Assembly: GCF_028453695.1 (NCBI RefSeq)
Contig: NC_135782.1
Location: forward strand, 18,780,190 to 18,844,189
From: Augochlora pura
Taxonomy: Eukaryota; Arthropoda; Insecta; Hymenoptera; Halictidae
Length of the DNA stretch: 64,000 bases
Direction of reading: 5' to 3'
Shown here: positions 24,046-35,975 of the stretch, piece by piece
How the letters are laid out: every line of letters starts with the position of its first letter
How positions within the stretch are numbered: position 1 is the stretch's first letter
Translations under genes and position numbers: made by a program
Notes under the pieces: generated by a model
What the model was told of the DNA's origin: nothing
The model's database searches: none
What the model saw: only the letters and a program-made list of their open reading frames with translations

Positions 24046-25326
24046 GGCCGCGCTATGGAAAAACCGAGTTAATGACTGTCGTCAGACGACACGACCGTTT
24101 ATAGGGTTAGGAGGAAATCCTTTCGTCTTTATTGCGAGCCCATTACGTAGCCTCTCTTGTTCGTGCCGCGACGACGCCCCCCAAACCATTGTCTCTCCCG
24201 CGTTGGATAATAACTGTATTAAATCCGAAACTCGCGATAAACCCCGGACGAAACTGCGATATTTATGAAAACTTGCGGACTCGTCGATTCCTTTTATATC
24301 TCCCAGCCGAGTCTCGCCACAATGCAATCAGTGTTGCCAGTTTTCTGATCTGCTCGGTGCCGACGGAGCTTCATGCAAATTCTCCGGCGGCAACGACGCG
24401 GAAATTCCGGGAAAAATCTGGACGACGGATTAACGTATTGTGCGAGCGTTGCTTTCGTGATTTCACTTCTGCGGTTTAGGGCAAATCTTCACGATTGCTG
24501 TACTGCACCACTAATATACTAAACCGATTATTGTAATTAAAGAAAAAAGCGAATATTGTCAGCAGTTTCAATTAAGTAATATATAAATTTGAAGGAACTG
24601 GTGCTAGTCGATGGAAAATATTTTGGGCCAGCGATCGAAATCGAGCTTCGAAGCGACGGCCATCGTTTTTCGGGCTAGTCTGAATATCACGAGATTTCGA
24701 AGTGGAAAACAAGGAGGGCCTGTTACCGCGTTTCTCCGCCGGCAATTAGACACCGCGAGAGCCATTCACGTGGCATAATTGCTCTGAAAACCGGCCTCGG
24801 GCTACGCTTTTCAGATGCGCGAATAATCCGCGGCTGATCGACCAAGCAAGGGGAAAAAGAACCGAGCGGCTTTGATTCCACTTCCACCGCGGCGTTCCCA
24901 TCCGCAGGAACCGAAAACTGAAAATGACGCGCGGAGAAAGATTGTCACGGATTACCAAGCCGGCAGCAGCCACACCCGACCACTCTAACTTCATTCATTT
25001 CCAATTTACCTCCGTTTAATTTCCTCGTAAACCCCGCCGGAAGAACCGACCGAGTCACTCGCAACGTTCCCCCTCCAATGTACTTCTCCTTCTCCTTCTT
25101 TTTTTTTATCGAAAAGCATTTCTGTGCTTTTTCATAGCGCTCCGCCTTTTCTCCGGTCGATAAAACGAAGGATTCCTTCCGTTTTAATAGCGAACCGCAT
25201 TCAAACCGCGCTCGTTCTGTTCCGCACGGAAATACGATTTCTAAGAGTTTTCGCTCGGCGTTGGCTCGTCCGGTTTCATGCGTCCACACGGCGTTCCGAA
25301 ATTATGTTGGTTCCGGGAATGGAGAG

Positions 25327-25387
25327 GTTCCCGAGGTCGTTTCAAGCAACTTTTTCCTTTGCGAAAATTCTCTGCGGGGCTTCGTTA
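25327..25387 (+). mobile_element. Foldback family, solo left arm (copy B)
   Basis: Matches the left arm only: TTCCCGAGGTCGTTTC, then CAACTTTTTCCTTTGCGAAA and CTTCGTTATCAAA. No matching right arm or core follows before the next copy 150 bp downstream, so this is a fragment. Confidence 0.65.
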
Positions 25388-25534
25388 TCAAATTGTTGAC
25401 GCAAAACGCTGATTAATTGGACAGCGAGTGTCCTCGATGTTGCTAGTGGACTAAATATCATAAAAATATCGGCAATCAAGTCTTTTTTAGGTATTATTCA
25501 CTTTATCTCTACCGTAAGATTATACGAAGCAACA

Positions 25535-26016
25535 ATGTAATAGCATAAATAACTGAAAATAAAAGTGCTCCGAAAATTTTGCAATTTTTTGTGGTGATTC
25601 CTTAAACAATTTGGAACAACTTTTGTCTCTGCGAAAATCTTCTACGACGCTTCGTTTTCGAGTTATTAACCAAAAACCCTGAGGCGACTGACGATGAGTC
25701 ATCCCTAGCGGCGATGAGTCATCTCTAGCGGCGATGAGTCATCCCTAGCGGCGATGAGTCATCGCTCGCGGCCACGTGCTCTCGGTCACTCAAAAATCGT
25801 TTTTTATTAATAACTCGAGAACGAAGGGTCATAGAACATTTCCGCAAAGGAAAAAGTCGCTCCAAATCACCTCAAGAATAGCCGCAAAAAATTGCAGAAT
25901 TTTCGGAGCACGTCGATATTTTTGATATTTTTAAAAATCGTTCCAAGTAGTATAATTAAAATAAAACAGACCTCTATCGATTCTTCAAATACTGACGACT
26001 TCTACTAGCACAAAAA
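25535..26016 (+). mobile_element. Foldback element, type 1 (copy C)
   Basis: Left arm (about 25580-25668) and right arm (about 25804-25880) are inverted copies. Beyond the arms, the right flank to 26016, ending CTACTAGCACAAAA, aligns almost base for base with 30930-31023, so the element is longer than its palindrome. The core holds four TGAGTCA motifs 20 bp apart and a CACGTG. The left flank matches the right flank of copy A in reverse. The frame through the left arm, read backwards, gives a lysine/serine-rich peptide that recurs in every copy and is not a gene. Confidence 0.85.
25695..25761 (+). promoter_or_regulatory. Four TGAGTCA motifs at 20-bp spacing
   Basis: TGAGTCA lies at 25695-25701, 25715-25721, 25735-25741 and 25755-25761, each within a 20-bp tandem unit GGCGATGAGTCATCCCTAGC or a close variant. 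TGAGTCA is the consensus for AP-1 (bZIP Jun/Fos). Spacing near two helical turns would place all sites on one DNA face. Binding is inferred. Confidence 0.5.
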
Positions 26017-26911
26017 ACGTTCCAAATACTTAATTATTCTCATAAAACTTTAAAAAACTGTCCGTAGTAAATTCCCTAAGTGCAGTCAGCTCTGTAAAAA
26101 TCTTACTACAGTAATTCTGTTTGGACTGATCTCGGCTGGGCCACGGATCGAAAACGGACCGCGGTGAAGAGTGCCCGGGATGGTGGGCAGCACCATAAAC
26201 CGTCCGTTGATCTCGCCCGCGCGGATATTTCTCTAAATGCGATCCCCCGGAATCGAATTAATATCGCGCGATATCGGTCCGTGATCCCGTTGAGCGCTCA
26301 ATCGAAGAATAATTATCGGATTATTCGAGGAAACGTACTAGCGCGTAGAAAGTGACTCGAGGAGATTCTCCGTGCAGGAATTGAACGGCAATTAGTCGAT
26401 TCCGCCGTGGCCGGGGCCACAATTAGCGAGAATTTAAATTCATGACGCTGCGCGGGAGCACAGCCTCCGCCACATCCTGACCTCCTTCTACCCGCGTGCA
26501 GTTTCCTAAATATTATTTGTAGCCGGATTTTCTTCACGGTGCGGCTCCCACCCGCGTACGAGATGATTTCGCGCGCACCCGGGGAGGGTGCCGGTTAATA
26601 GGCTTAGAGAGGGAAAGGGAGAGCGAATTGAGAAATCGAAGGGATTCACCTGGGGATTCCTACTCATCCTTGATAAGTGGATCAACGGCCTCGTTATTCG
26701 CTGCACGAACCCGGACCGTGTATTCTCCGTATTGCGCTTTTTACAGATCGCCGGGACGCGCTCCGATAAATCTAACGATTTCCCATCGTTTCTACGGCAT
26801 TCGCAAACTCGGCGGAATCTACTCGATAACTTCCTGATTATCTCCTCACATAGAAAAGCTATTAATTATACAACTTCTCCAGAATTGGCCTTAAATATTG
26901 AAAATGTAGAT
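26017..26911. other. Unique stretch, no gene seen
   Basis: No repeat or domain recognised. The 137-codon plus-strand frame at 26588-27001 runs into the next foldback copy, which argues against its being a gene. Confidence 0.5.
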
Positions 26912-27150
26912 CCCCCAGGTGATTCCAAGGAACTTTTCCCTTTGCGAAAATGTTCTACGATGCTTCGTTCACGAGTTATTAATGAAAAACGCTACAGCTA
27001 GCGCGACGCCGCAATAGTCGCGAGGGCGGGGCTTCCGTCTACTCGCTACTCCATTGGTCCACGGTTTTTCTTCAATAACTCGTGAACGAAGTTTCGTAGA
27101 ACATTTTTGCAAAGGAAAAAGTTGCTTGCCACGATCTGAGGAATCACTGT
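26912..27150 (+). mobile_element. Foldback element, type 2 (copy D)
   Basis: Left arm from CAGGTGATTCC through CCTTTGCGAAAATG and CTTCGTTCACGAGTTATTAA; right arm is its reverse complement, ending ATCTGAGGAATCAC. The core differs from type 1 and carries GGGCGGGGC (27022-27030) and ATTGG (27051-27055). Confidence 0.82.
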
Positions 27151-27676
27151 AATGAACTCGCAAATAGAAAAAGAGACAGAGAGAGAGGGAACAAGGTATG
27201 CTCGTGCATTTAATTTGTTTAAACAAGTAGTAGCCGCAGACGCGAAGTCCTCGGAGGTTTACTTTGCTGATTGGCAGACGAACATTATCTGTTCCCTCGA
27301 TTTTTAATTACGGATATCAGGGCGGACGAGCGAGTTCCCAAAATTTGTTCGCAGCGCTTGCGATCCGACCGACATTTTCGCCGCGTTTATTTGGCTACTT
27401 TCCGGCCTTTGTCCGCGGAAAATCTATCCGGGTTTCGGGCCGAGCTCGTCAAGAGTCATTCCGGGGGGCTTTTTGCGCCGTTAAGCCCCGCGCGGACGGA
27501 GCCGCGGTCCCGCGCACACGCTCATTCGAAATCGCGGCTGTAATTGGTTTTTCCAAATCATTGAGGGGACGATAAATACGCGGGGCCGGTCGAACGCTCG
27601 GCGAAAAATTCAATTCCCTGTAATGGAGAAATCCGATAGGCTTGAATGCCGAGCACGAAACCTATTAACTGGAATT

Positions 27677-27692
27677 CGCGCGCGCGCGCGCG
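27677..27692. repeat. (CG)8 microsatellite
   Basis: Sixteen bases of alternating C and G. Alternating CG can adopt Z-DNA. Confidence 0.9.
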
Positions 27693-28282
27693 AGTTCCTA
27701 CACAGAGAGACAGGCGAGAGAGCCGCCCCACCCATAACCGACGTGTCAATGTATTGACAAATTGTCACCGTTTCCAGCCGCCTATTTTCCATCGCGCGCT
27801 GCTATTATTTTAAAGAGACTTGCTCCGAAAAAAATCCCCAAAAATTAGTCAACAATTCCATTTGTTCCCAGGTGAGTTTAAGTAAATTTTAGGATGGAGA
27901 GAGACGGTTGTCCTCTTTGCGTTCACTGGCAGTAGAGCTGAGAAATTCCAAGGGACCGGGCGATCACATTGTTCCACGGTATGGAAAAGCGCAAACGGCG
28001 TTGCGGAGGCGTGTTGCTGATCGGTCGCGAGAAAAGTCATTTCCTCGGTGTGAAATCGAGCGGCGAGCCGGGGGGTACCGGGTCCAAAAACGATCAACGA
28101 TAGATTTTCCAAGCACTTTGGCCTGCCGGCGATCCCCGACGATTGTTCGGCTACGGACAGTGCGAAAAGGGCAGCGGCGCGGATCCGACTAAGGGCGTCG
28201 GGGCAAACATCGCATCTGCTTGGGCCATTTCCTTTCGCCATTACGGTCCCGTTCCGGTGTCCGTCCCCAAGCATCTCTCTGT

Positions 28283-28306
28283 ATCTCTCTCTCTCTCGCT
28301 CTCTCT
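28283..28306. repeat. (CT)n microsatellite
   Basis: CT run with one CG interruption. Confidence 0.9.
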
Positions 28307-30023
28307 GGCCGTCTTCGATCGCACACGTATCGATTTGCATTCGATACAGGGGTCGGGCCACCGATGACGGACCAATCTCTTTCCGCACGCTCGAGAGCGC
28401 TCCTTTCACGGCGATGATATTTCAGGAAGACGGCGAACGATATCGGCTCCTGGCGGAATATAACCGACTGGTTCGCCAACGCTCGTCCCAGAAACCGCTC
28501 AGTAAGAATTAACAAGCTGTCGCTGATAACCACGACGTGGTCGATCTTCGTTTCCTCGCTGGCCAAAATCATTTACTTAACAGATGCTCTAACATTGTCT
28601 CCTCGAACTGCACGGCTAAATTCGTGCGATAAATATTTCACAATTCCTTTGTGTTATTTCAGAAATTGTAACCGAATGTTTGCTTGATAATATCAATTTT
28701 CCAGAAATTTAGAAATATTTCAAGATACAGATCCCATGGAATTCCGCTCGTCCCGATGAACGAGAATGATCCAAAACAATCGCGAGATCATAAATCCGCC
28801 GCATTAATTAATCCGCGTATTTCATTCTCGTTTCGATTCCACACCTTTTTTTTCTCTCTCTCTCTCCGCCTCTCCGCCGGGGGCTCTCATAAAACCGGCT
28901 AAATTACTTCCACGATATATACCGGAGTTTCTCGCGATGAATTATTATTAATTCATAGCCGTATTTACAGCATGTGCTCGTAACAGTGGTTGGTCTCGCG
29001 TCGAGGAACACTCGTTTCCGGCGAGTTCGATTTATTCGCGCCGACCGGAATTATCTATCTTTCCGCCACGTTATTTATTCACCGCTGGGCGCCGGCGCAG
29101 TTTTTCCGCGCGACGCGCTTTTCTATAATTCACCGATATTTATTTAATGAATGATTAAAGAGGACACCGTTTTCACCAGATTTTTCATTATTTCCACCGG
29201 GTTCGTGCAAAGTCTTCCGGAACCTTTTTTTCCTTTTTTTTCGTGCCGCGTTTTCCGTTACACGAAAATGTTATATTCACTCGCGGAACAATGTTCGTGA
29301 ATTTTTTGTGTACATTCTGGAAAAATTGTTATTTAATTTTTCATTAGAGATTGTTGCGCCCATTGGCAGAGACTTTTGTGCAACGCGAAAATTGTTATTT
29401 CGAGAAATATATACCGGATAAAAATATTGTTTGCTAATAAATGGACTGCGGCTATTTGCGTAAAATAAAAACTGTCTGTAATAATTTTAAAAAATTATAG
29501 AATATCGAAAGCGATATAGATTCGTTGATTTGATTTTTGAAAGGTTGTTCAAAGATGAGGACATAACAGACGGAACAAAACGGTACGACATCGATGCACG
29601 TTGGTACTCGGTATCTGGTCCATTAGTGTCGTTGGAGAAAGGTTCCTGCCGATATCCCCGAAGCGCAAGGACTTCGTTTCCACGCTCGTTTTGGAAGCGG
29701 ATCATTCGCAACAAGGGACGGGTCGGTAGGATATCGTCGAGAACAAATGAGACAAACTGAGTGGAAGCCCCGAGCGAAAGGAATCCATCGAGCCACGGCC
29801 GATACCTCTGGCCCCGGCTATAAATCATGGAATCTCGGAGGAGAGAGCGGTGGTCCGCGACAACTCGAGAAACTTATCCGTTTGCCCGTTCGCCGGGGGG
29901 GCTAAATTCGATTACAATTACCGATCTTTTCGATCCGTGCTCCGGTTTCGTCTCGCGTTTAAAAACAACGTAGCCGGCCGTATTCAGCAGTTCAGGATCC
30001 CGATGGGATTTAATCTAGACGAG

Positions 30024-30049
30024 AAGAGAGAGAGAGAGAGAGAGAGAGA
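30024..30049. repeat. (AG)n microsatellite
   Basis: About 13 AG dinucleotides. Confidence 0.92.
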
Positions 30050-30351
30050 CGAAGGGAAACTCGATTTTCATGCTGCAGCCAGTTCGAACAGATAAGAAGA
30101 TCTCCATGCGTTTTAACGACAGGTCTTTGATCGACGTCGACTTTACGAGTGGATGTCCCGTTACACGAAAACGCTCCTTTTTCTGCTGATCAAACGATCC
30201 GCTGGATGCGCGTCTCTCGGATTTCGATATACGAGCCGAGCTTCCTCTATTTTCCTATTTTTAAGAGACCACATTTTTCTATAAATTATCAAAAAATTAT
30301 TATTGCCAGTTTCTATCGAACCAAGCGAAGCACAAATATTCTACTAGGCTC

Positions 30352-30520
30352 CGTTAAAGAAAAACCTAGGCTGCCACGCCCCCTCCAGTTATCGCTCCAC
30401 CCACGCTCTCTAATTGGCCCGCGCTTCGTGCTAATAACTCCCGAACGAAACATCGTCGGACATTTTCGCAAAAAACTCCAACTTTCCCGACTGCGAGTAG
30501 CTTTCGGAACACCCCGTACA
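30352..30520 (+). mobile_element. Foldback element, type 2, degraded (copy E)
   Basis: The right arm is recognisable (AATAACTCCCGAACGAAA, then CATTTTCGCAAA). The left arm is reduced to CTCCGTTAAAGAAAAAC. The core has the type 2 pattern: GCCACGCCCCC and AATTGG. It ends near ACACCCCGTACA at 30509-30520, a motif also found beside copies G, J and K. It lies about 90 bp upstream of copy F. Confidence 0.6.
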
Positions 30521-30604
30521 CTCGTGGCAGGATTTTGGGATCGCTGGTTCCGCGCGGCCGGAAAGTTGCTCGCCGGGAGCCTGTACATATTGCAGATGCA
30601 ATAA

Positions 30605-31023
30605 AATTTTGCAATTTTTTGTGGTGATTCCTGAGACGATTTGGAACAACTTTTTCCTTTGCGAAAATCTTCTACGACGCTTCGTTCTCGAGTTATTAAC
30701 AAAAACCTCCGAGGACCCAGAATGACTCATTTCCAGCGGCGATGAGTCATTTCTAGAGGCGATGAGTCATCGCTCGCGGCCACGTGCTCTCGGTCACTCA
30801 AAAATCGTTTTTTATTAATAACTCGAGAACGAAGAGTCATAGAACATTTTCGCAAAGGAAAATGTTGCTCCAAATCACCTCAAGAATCGCCGCAAAAAAT
30901 TGCAGAATTTTCGGAGCACTTCGATATTTTTGATATTTTTTAAAATCGTTCCATGTAGTATAATTAAAATAAAACAGACCTCTATCGATTCTTCGAATAC
31001 TGACGACATCTACTAGCACAAAA
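30605..31023 (+). mobile_element. Foldback element, type 1 (copy F)
   Basis: Near-duplicate of copy C over about 410 bp, from GCAATTTTTTGTGGTGATTC to CTACTAGCACAAAAT. The left flank beyond the arm is missing relative to C. The core has three TGA(C/G)TCA motifs where C has four, a difference of one 20-bp unit. Same orientation as C, opposite to A. Confidence 0.87.
30723..30769 (+). promoter_or_regulatory. Three TGA(C/G)TCA motifs at 20-bp spacing
   Basis: TGACTCA at 30723-30729 and TGAGTCA at 30743-30749 and 30763-30769, followed by CACGTG within copy F. Same arrangement as at 25.7 kb. Confidence 0.5.
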
Positions 31024-31569
31024 TAACATCAAACTGAAAGTTTCGGCTGGTCGGGGCGGAGGTTCTCCAAAGGGGAGGGAAAGCAGCGCGATCACGGATA
31101 AGAGCCCCGAGGAGCTTCTTATTTCTCCGCGGCGTGTAATCTTTTCCGCGGGCTGCCGATCGACGAATGACAACGAAGGAGGGACACGCCAGTGATTCCG
31201 ATCACGGAATCGGCAGGCGCCGGGGCGACCCGAGGAGGAGAAACCCCGGCGAAAGAACGGCGATATCGACGGGGAGGAAGCCACCGTCGTCCGAGAGAGG
31301 GATGGAGGATTGCATTCGTGCGGCGACGACAGCGGGAAATGAGAAATAGCGGAAGGCGGAGAAGAAGTTCCCCGTCTGGCTGCCCCTTTACGGCGCAGTC
31401 TTCCCTTACGACGCTAACTACGGTCCGCTGTTACCAGACTTCGGTACCAAGGAGATCCTATCGCGAAACGGTTCTAATACTCGAACACTATCGGCTTCCT
31501 CTCCGACGAAAAAGAAAACTCGCTGGACATCCACCAGTCCCACTTTGATTTCCACTCTTTCTTACTTGC

Positions 31570-31880
31570 AATAACACTGTTCCATAACGTTGTAACAATG
31601 ATTAATACAGCCTTGATGCACCGACCCTTTAGCAGTAGAATTTTGTTGCATACAAAATTGCTTGGTGGAACTTTGTTGCGTATAATCTCGCCTGGTACAA
31701 CTTCGCTGCGCATAGAACCTTGCTAAGCACTTTACTTCAAGCAACGGTTCTTATACGCAACAAAGTGTCGACCAACAAAATTACACACAACGAAGTTACA
31801 GCCCCGAGATAGCACACGATAAAGTCGCGTGCAACGGAGGTACACTAAACGAGGATACACGCAACAAAGTTACGCCCAAA
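31570..31880. repeat. Degenerate ~17-bp CAACAAAGT repeat, orientation switch
   Basis: The left part (to about 31730) carries the reverse form, TTTGTTGCGTATAAT and relatives. The right part carries the forward form, CGCAACAAAGTTACG and ACACAACGAAGTTACAG. The array therefore changes orientation near 31735. It is the same loose unit as at 23.68-23.76 kb. Confidence 0.6.
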
Positions 31881-32126
31881 GAGTTCCCGCTAGAAAATCT
31901 CGCGGCAACGAAGAGCAACCGAGATAACTTCGCCGATATATCTCATCGCTAAATGTACTTCCACTGTCTGGTCGACTTAAAGCGGGTAGCGATTGACCTA
32001 ATTAAGAGTCCGCAGCACGCCGGCTTCTCTGGAAGACAATGAAATAAACTTTTCCGGCTCTGGTGATATCGGGCGTTTTGTCGGGCGTCCGTCGAACGCC
32101 TCCACGTGCACTTCTTTGGGTCAGGG

Positions 32127-32200
32127 TTTAAAATGAGCCTAGAGAAAAGATAGAGCGATTTTTGAGCCTGCCATGGCGCAGCTCTTTCGAAATGGATGTA
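32127..32200 (+). repeat. Stray fragment of the ~350-bp satellite
   Basis: TTTAAAATGAGCCTAG joined to TAGAGCGATTTTTGAGCC and CTGCCATG, then a diverged start of the next monomer ending AAATGGATG. About 60 bp between the first two blocks is missing relative to full monomers. Confidence 0.8.
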
Positions 32201-35151
32201 CGCATATGATCGTTAATCTTAATTCCCCGAGCTCGTGAATTCTGTAGACTGAACGAAGACCGAGGAGGGCAGAGAGCGAAAGGCGGCAGGGTCGCGTTAA
32301 TCGATAGTAATCGTGCATAATGCAGGCTGCTGGGCCATCGTAATGCTCGGATTCAAGTGGCTCCTGACACCGCGCGGGCAGCCCCGGTGACGTGCTTTTC
32401 CTGCCTTTACGACAGGACCGATTCGTGCTTGGCACGTTCCCCTGTTCCCCGGGCTTCGCTCGTAAACCTGGCGCGTTTAGACGCCACGCTCTGAAATTAC
32501 ACGGCCGGCCGGGGGATACGGCGGCCGAACACGCGAGTCGGCCGCTCGGATTCCTGGAATCGCGATTGCATAATGTATCTCGACGTCGAGGGTCGATCAT
32601 CCGGCGCGAACGTCTGCCTGTCCAACCGGTTGTCGATTGTTCCGCGATCTGAGGTACGGGACGACACCGGGGGCCCAGAGGCCACGCTGCCACTCGCCTC
32701 TTCACCGATAACCGACCAACTCGCCCGGTGAACATCGCCTTCTATTATTCAACCTTCGACCGTGCCGAGACAACCTGCCAATCGAGACCTTGCCGGCGAC
32801 GACCTCATAGCGAAGTCGGGCCTGTCAGCTTGTTTACTTAAGCAGCTGAAGGCGGATTGGCTCCAGTTCCTGGTGACAGATGAAGCTAGCTAGCAAGGAG
32901 ACGTCTCTATTAAGAACCAAGACTTAAAGTGATCTTCGAGACTTCTTACTGGCCACAGACGTAGAATTTTCCACGATAAAAATTGTTTAACAAAACAAGT
33001 GCCGGTCCTCCGGACGGTGATCTTGCAAGTGGACCGGAACTAGTTTCCACGGAGCGTCTACGAGTCGTAGTCGGGGCAAGTTCGCGCAGTTCCTCCGGAA
33101 ATTAGTGAAACTCGTTTACACCGCAAGACAGGTAGTTTGGTGGGCGTCGGCGTCGTTATAACGACGAACTCGGCGTCACGGCGCGGCTGTGCGCGTGTAG
33201 ACTGAAGGGCTGGCGGTGGTCCGGGAGTGACGGAGGACCGTTTCTGATGGGTCAAGACACACCCGCGTATATATTGCTAACAAGGCGCATTTCTGTCTGC
33301 CCGGAACCGCAACTCCGAAGGAGCGTCGCGCGGTCTACGGTTCGCAGTCGCTCGGTGCATGCACGGCGGCCGTGTCGCGAAACTGCAGACCTTTGCATCG
33401 CGGTGCTGGTGGACGCGATCTCCGTCGGACGGCGGGATCAATGCGGTTCTCCCCCGGCCGCTTCAAACCCCGAAGATTTATTAGCCAATTTATGTCGAAC
33501 CCCGTGGACCGATGTCGCTGCGAGCCAGAACGAATCCCGAGAACGTAATTATCGTTTTATCCACGAAGATGGATCGCGCGGAATACCACGCCGCGATTAG
33601 GGGCGGCTATTAGAGGACCTTTATTGAAAATTAAGTCTCCTCTCGGATTCCTTTCCTCCAAGAATTCCCAGAAACTGCTCCGCGCCAGTGATTCACTTCT
33701 TCCGAAGATCCTCGCGTTCCTCCTCGGACGTTGGACCGATCCTCTTCGGAATTTGCCGTGGCATAGTCCAGGCCAAATTAGGTACAGTTTAAGTCATCGT
33801 TTCGATCGTCTCGCGATCGATTCGCAGGAAGCGAAACCGATGAAATCGAGAAAGCTTTTGCAAAGTCTTTGCAAAGATAAGGTTAAAGGTCGCGGGAGAA
33901 GCAACAGACTAATCCGGCAGAAGCCAACCGGGTTGTTAAAGTTGCGCGGATCGGCGGTGTTCCAGATACGGCTGGTAGCTGTTGGCGAATAATTGAGCCC
34001 AATCCTCTGGAATTGGGGAGGGCCCGTAAAGGCGACGCGAAGACGCGCGCGTGCAGTCAGCGAGGCGGCCGGTTAACTGGAACATAGATTCTGTTACCGT
34101 CGATTCCGGGGCTTCCCTCGACACATTTGAAACCCAATCCAATTTCATATCGAGCGCGCGCACCAACGTCTCGGGTTCGACGACCCTTTTTCCCTCGGCG
34201 TCGCTTTGTTGGACCTGGTCGCGTGATTAACTCTAGCCCCGAGACAGTGGGTGGGTCAATTTTGATCCGGGGTATGTTAATCTTTAGAAGCCTGCAATCA
34301 CTTGCTTTGCTGAAGGTTCATGTTAGTATTCTCATCTTGAAAAATTTCAAATAATTCTGTCGATTAAATAATTTTAAGCATTGGAATAAATAGTTTTTTT
34401 AGCTTGAATAAATTTTTATAGACTATATATTATGCCCCTTTAATCCACGCAATTTTTGCAGCGAAGAATTATTCGTCCAACGCGTATTTTAAAAGCAGCA
34501 GACACTTACTTCGGAACCACCCTGTACATCAGAAAGTTGGCGTAGCTCCTCAACAATAAAATTGAATAGAACGACGCCCGCGTTCCCTGCGCGGCACAGC
34601 AGACGCAGAGATCCCGGTAACCCGGATTTGCGTATCCTTGGATCGTCTCGCGATTTACGATCGAGAAACTGGGGAAAGAATCGCGCGTAAACCGCGCGTA
34701 CGCGTTCGAGATCTTCTCACGTGCGTCGACGATCGGTATTGTTTCGCGGATAACCCAACAGTTCATCCGATAATCAACGGGAACGCGTCGCTAATTAGTC
34801 GGCCGAACGGTCCGGCGAAGAAATTAAGAGGAACTAATTAGCACGGCGGATTAAATCATGGTAAAATAATCCGAAGTTATAATTTCACCTTTCGGAACTT
34901 TCCCATCCGTGAATCGGAAACTTTCGAACCGGGGGCCGCCACCAACAAAGGGAAAACGCTAACACAACCCGGGATCGGCTAATTAATTGCGTCGAACATC
35001 CTCGGGAATTATTGCGAATCGTCTCTTTCTTTCGACGCGAAACACTTTGGATTAGAACGGTGATTTTATGCGCATTTGGCTTGAGAAGAAACGGGGATGC
35101 CACTTTCAAGTGTGCGGCATAATTTATTTCTACGAATCTGGGTCTGAGCAG

Positions 35152-35252
35152 CGTGAGAATATTTTCGAAGAAGGAATAAATATTCTCATAGAAGGAATAA
35201 ATATTTTCAAATAGAGAATAAATATCTTCGAATAAAGAATAAATATTTTAAA
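35152..35252 (-). repeat. 21-bp minisatellite
   Basis: GAATAAATATT recurs at about 35174, 35195, 35216 and 35237, every 21 bp, inside a loose unit GAATAAATATTTTCAAATAGA. Because 21 is a multiple of three, the minus strand shows a repeated heptapeptide near KIFILYS, an artefact of the repeat. Confidence 0.85.
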
Positions 35253-35749
35253 TGAATTTACGCGAACATTTTTGTATAAGGAAATGTTTTCCCTTTTCAA
35301 TTTATATAAGGACAAATGGCCGTGTCGGACGACGAATGTCTCGCGGGAATAAAATATCCGGCGATGAAAAACCGGCGGCGAGAGCAATTAGGTCGCGCAA
35401 TTATCCTCGCAGAAACGAAAGCGGCGCGGGAGCCGTTCGTCTGAGAGTCGAAAGGTGTCGCTTAAGCGGCGTGCCCCGGGAACGATCGGCTCGAGTGGAA
35501 CCGATTTCCCGAGTGTTTCGTCGCGAAACGAGCGTCGTCGCCCGTGCAATTCGTTCGATAGTCGGCGAAGTTTCGAGCGACTTGTCAGCCGTTCGTCTTC
35601 GCAGCTGCTTCGCGTCGGGACGACGGGAACGTCGTAATAACGACAATTATAGTTACGAATTCCGCTCGAGACGTTTGCGCATCACCTTGCGTATACACAG
35701 AGACAATATATATATATACGATCAGAGCAACTTTAAAACGTTGTAGGAG

Positions 35750-35975
35750 TATTTCTGGGGTTATTTGCAGCAATCTTTTCCTTTACAAAAATTTTCTACG
35801 ACGCATGCTTCATGAGTTATCGAGAAAAAAGCGCCGACTCCGTCCTGGAGCAGCGGAGGCCCCGCCCTAGGGCTCCAATTGGTCTGTCTTTATTTATTAA
35901 TAACTCTTTAACGACGCCTCGTGGAAAATTTCTGCAAAGGGAAAAGTTGTTGCAAATCGCCTCAGGAATCACCTG
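35750..35975 (+). mobile_element. Foldback element, type 2 (copy G)
   Basis: Left arm CAATCTTTTCCTTTACAAAA and CTTCATGAGTTAT; right arm AATAACTCTTTAACGACGCC, then GCAAAGGGAAAAGTTG and CCTCAGGAATCACC. The core has CCCCGCCC (35860-35867) and CCAATTGG (35875-35882). TCCTGTACAT follows 25 bp after the end. Confidence 0.8.

Larger units (their letters stand above)
22846..25326. other. Unique stretch, no gene seen
   Basis: Contains the second copy of the short duplication near 23130, two small tandem patches near 23.5-23.8 kb and a CT microsatellite. Frames up to 115 codons show no domain and overlap opposite-strand frames. Confidence 0.5.
27151..30351. other. Unique stretch, no gene seen
   Basis: GC-rich at 27.3-28.5 kb, AT-rich at 28.6-29.5 kb. 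The 186-codon reverse frame at 27849-28409 crosses a CT microsatellite and overlaps a 127-codon frame on the same strand, so I reject it as a gene. Nothing else recognised apart from the microsatellites listed. Confidence 0.5.
31024..35151. other. Unique stretch with one dispersed minisatellite, no gene seen
   Basis: The longest frame in the window, 198 codons on the reverse strand at 32139-32735, starts inside a satellite fragment and has an 86-codon frame open on the other strand. It has no domain I recognise, so I do not call it. AT-rich at 34.3-34.5 kb. A CCACCCTGTACA motif lies at 34517-34528. Confidence 0.5.

Noticed and set aside
27849..28409. 186-codon reverse frame
   Set aside because: Crosses a CT microsatellite and overlaps another frame on the same strand.
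6525..30702. Recurring peptide with FRKGKSCSKSSQESPQKIA-like sequence
   Set aside because: It is the translation of the foldback arm and appears in every copy on whichever strand the arm lies; it is not an independent gene.
32139..32735. Longest open frame (198 codons, reverse strand)
   Set aside because: It starts in a satellite fragment, is GC-rich, has no recognisable domain and is overlapped by an open frame on the other strand.
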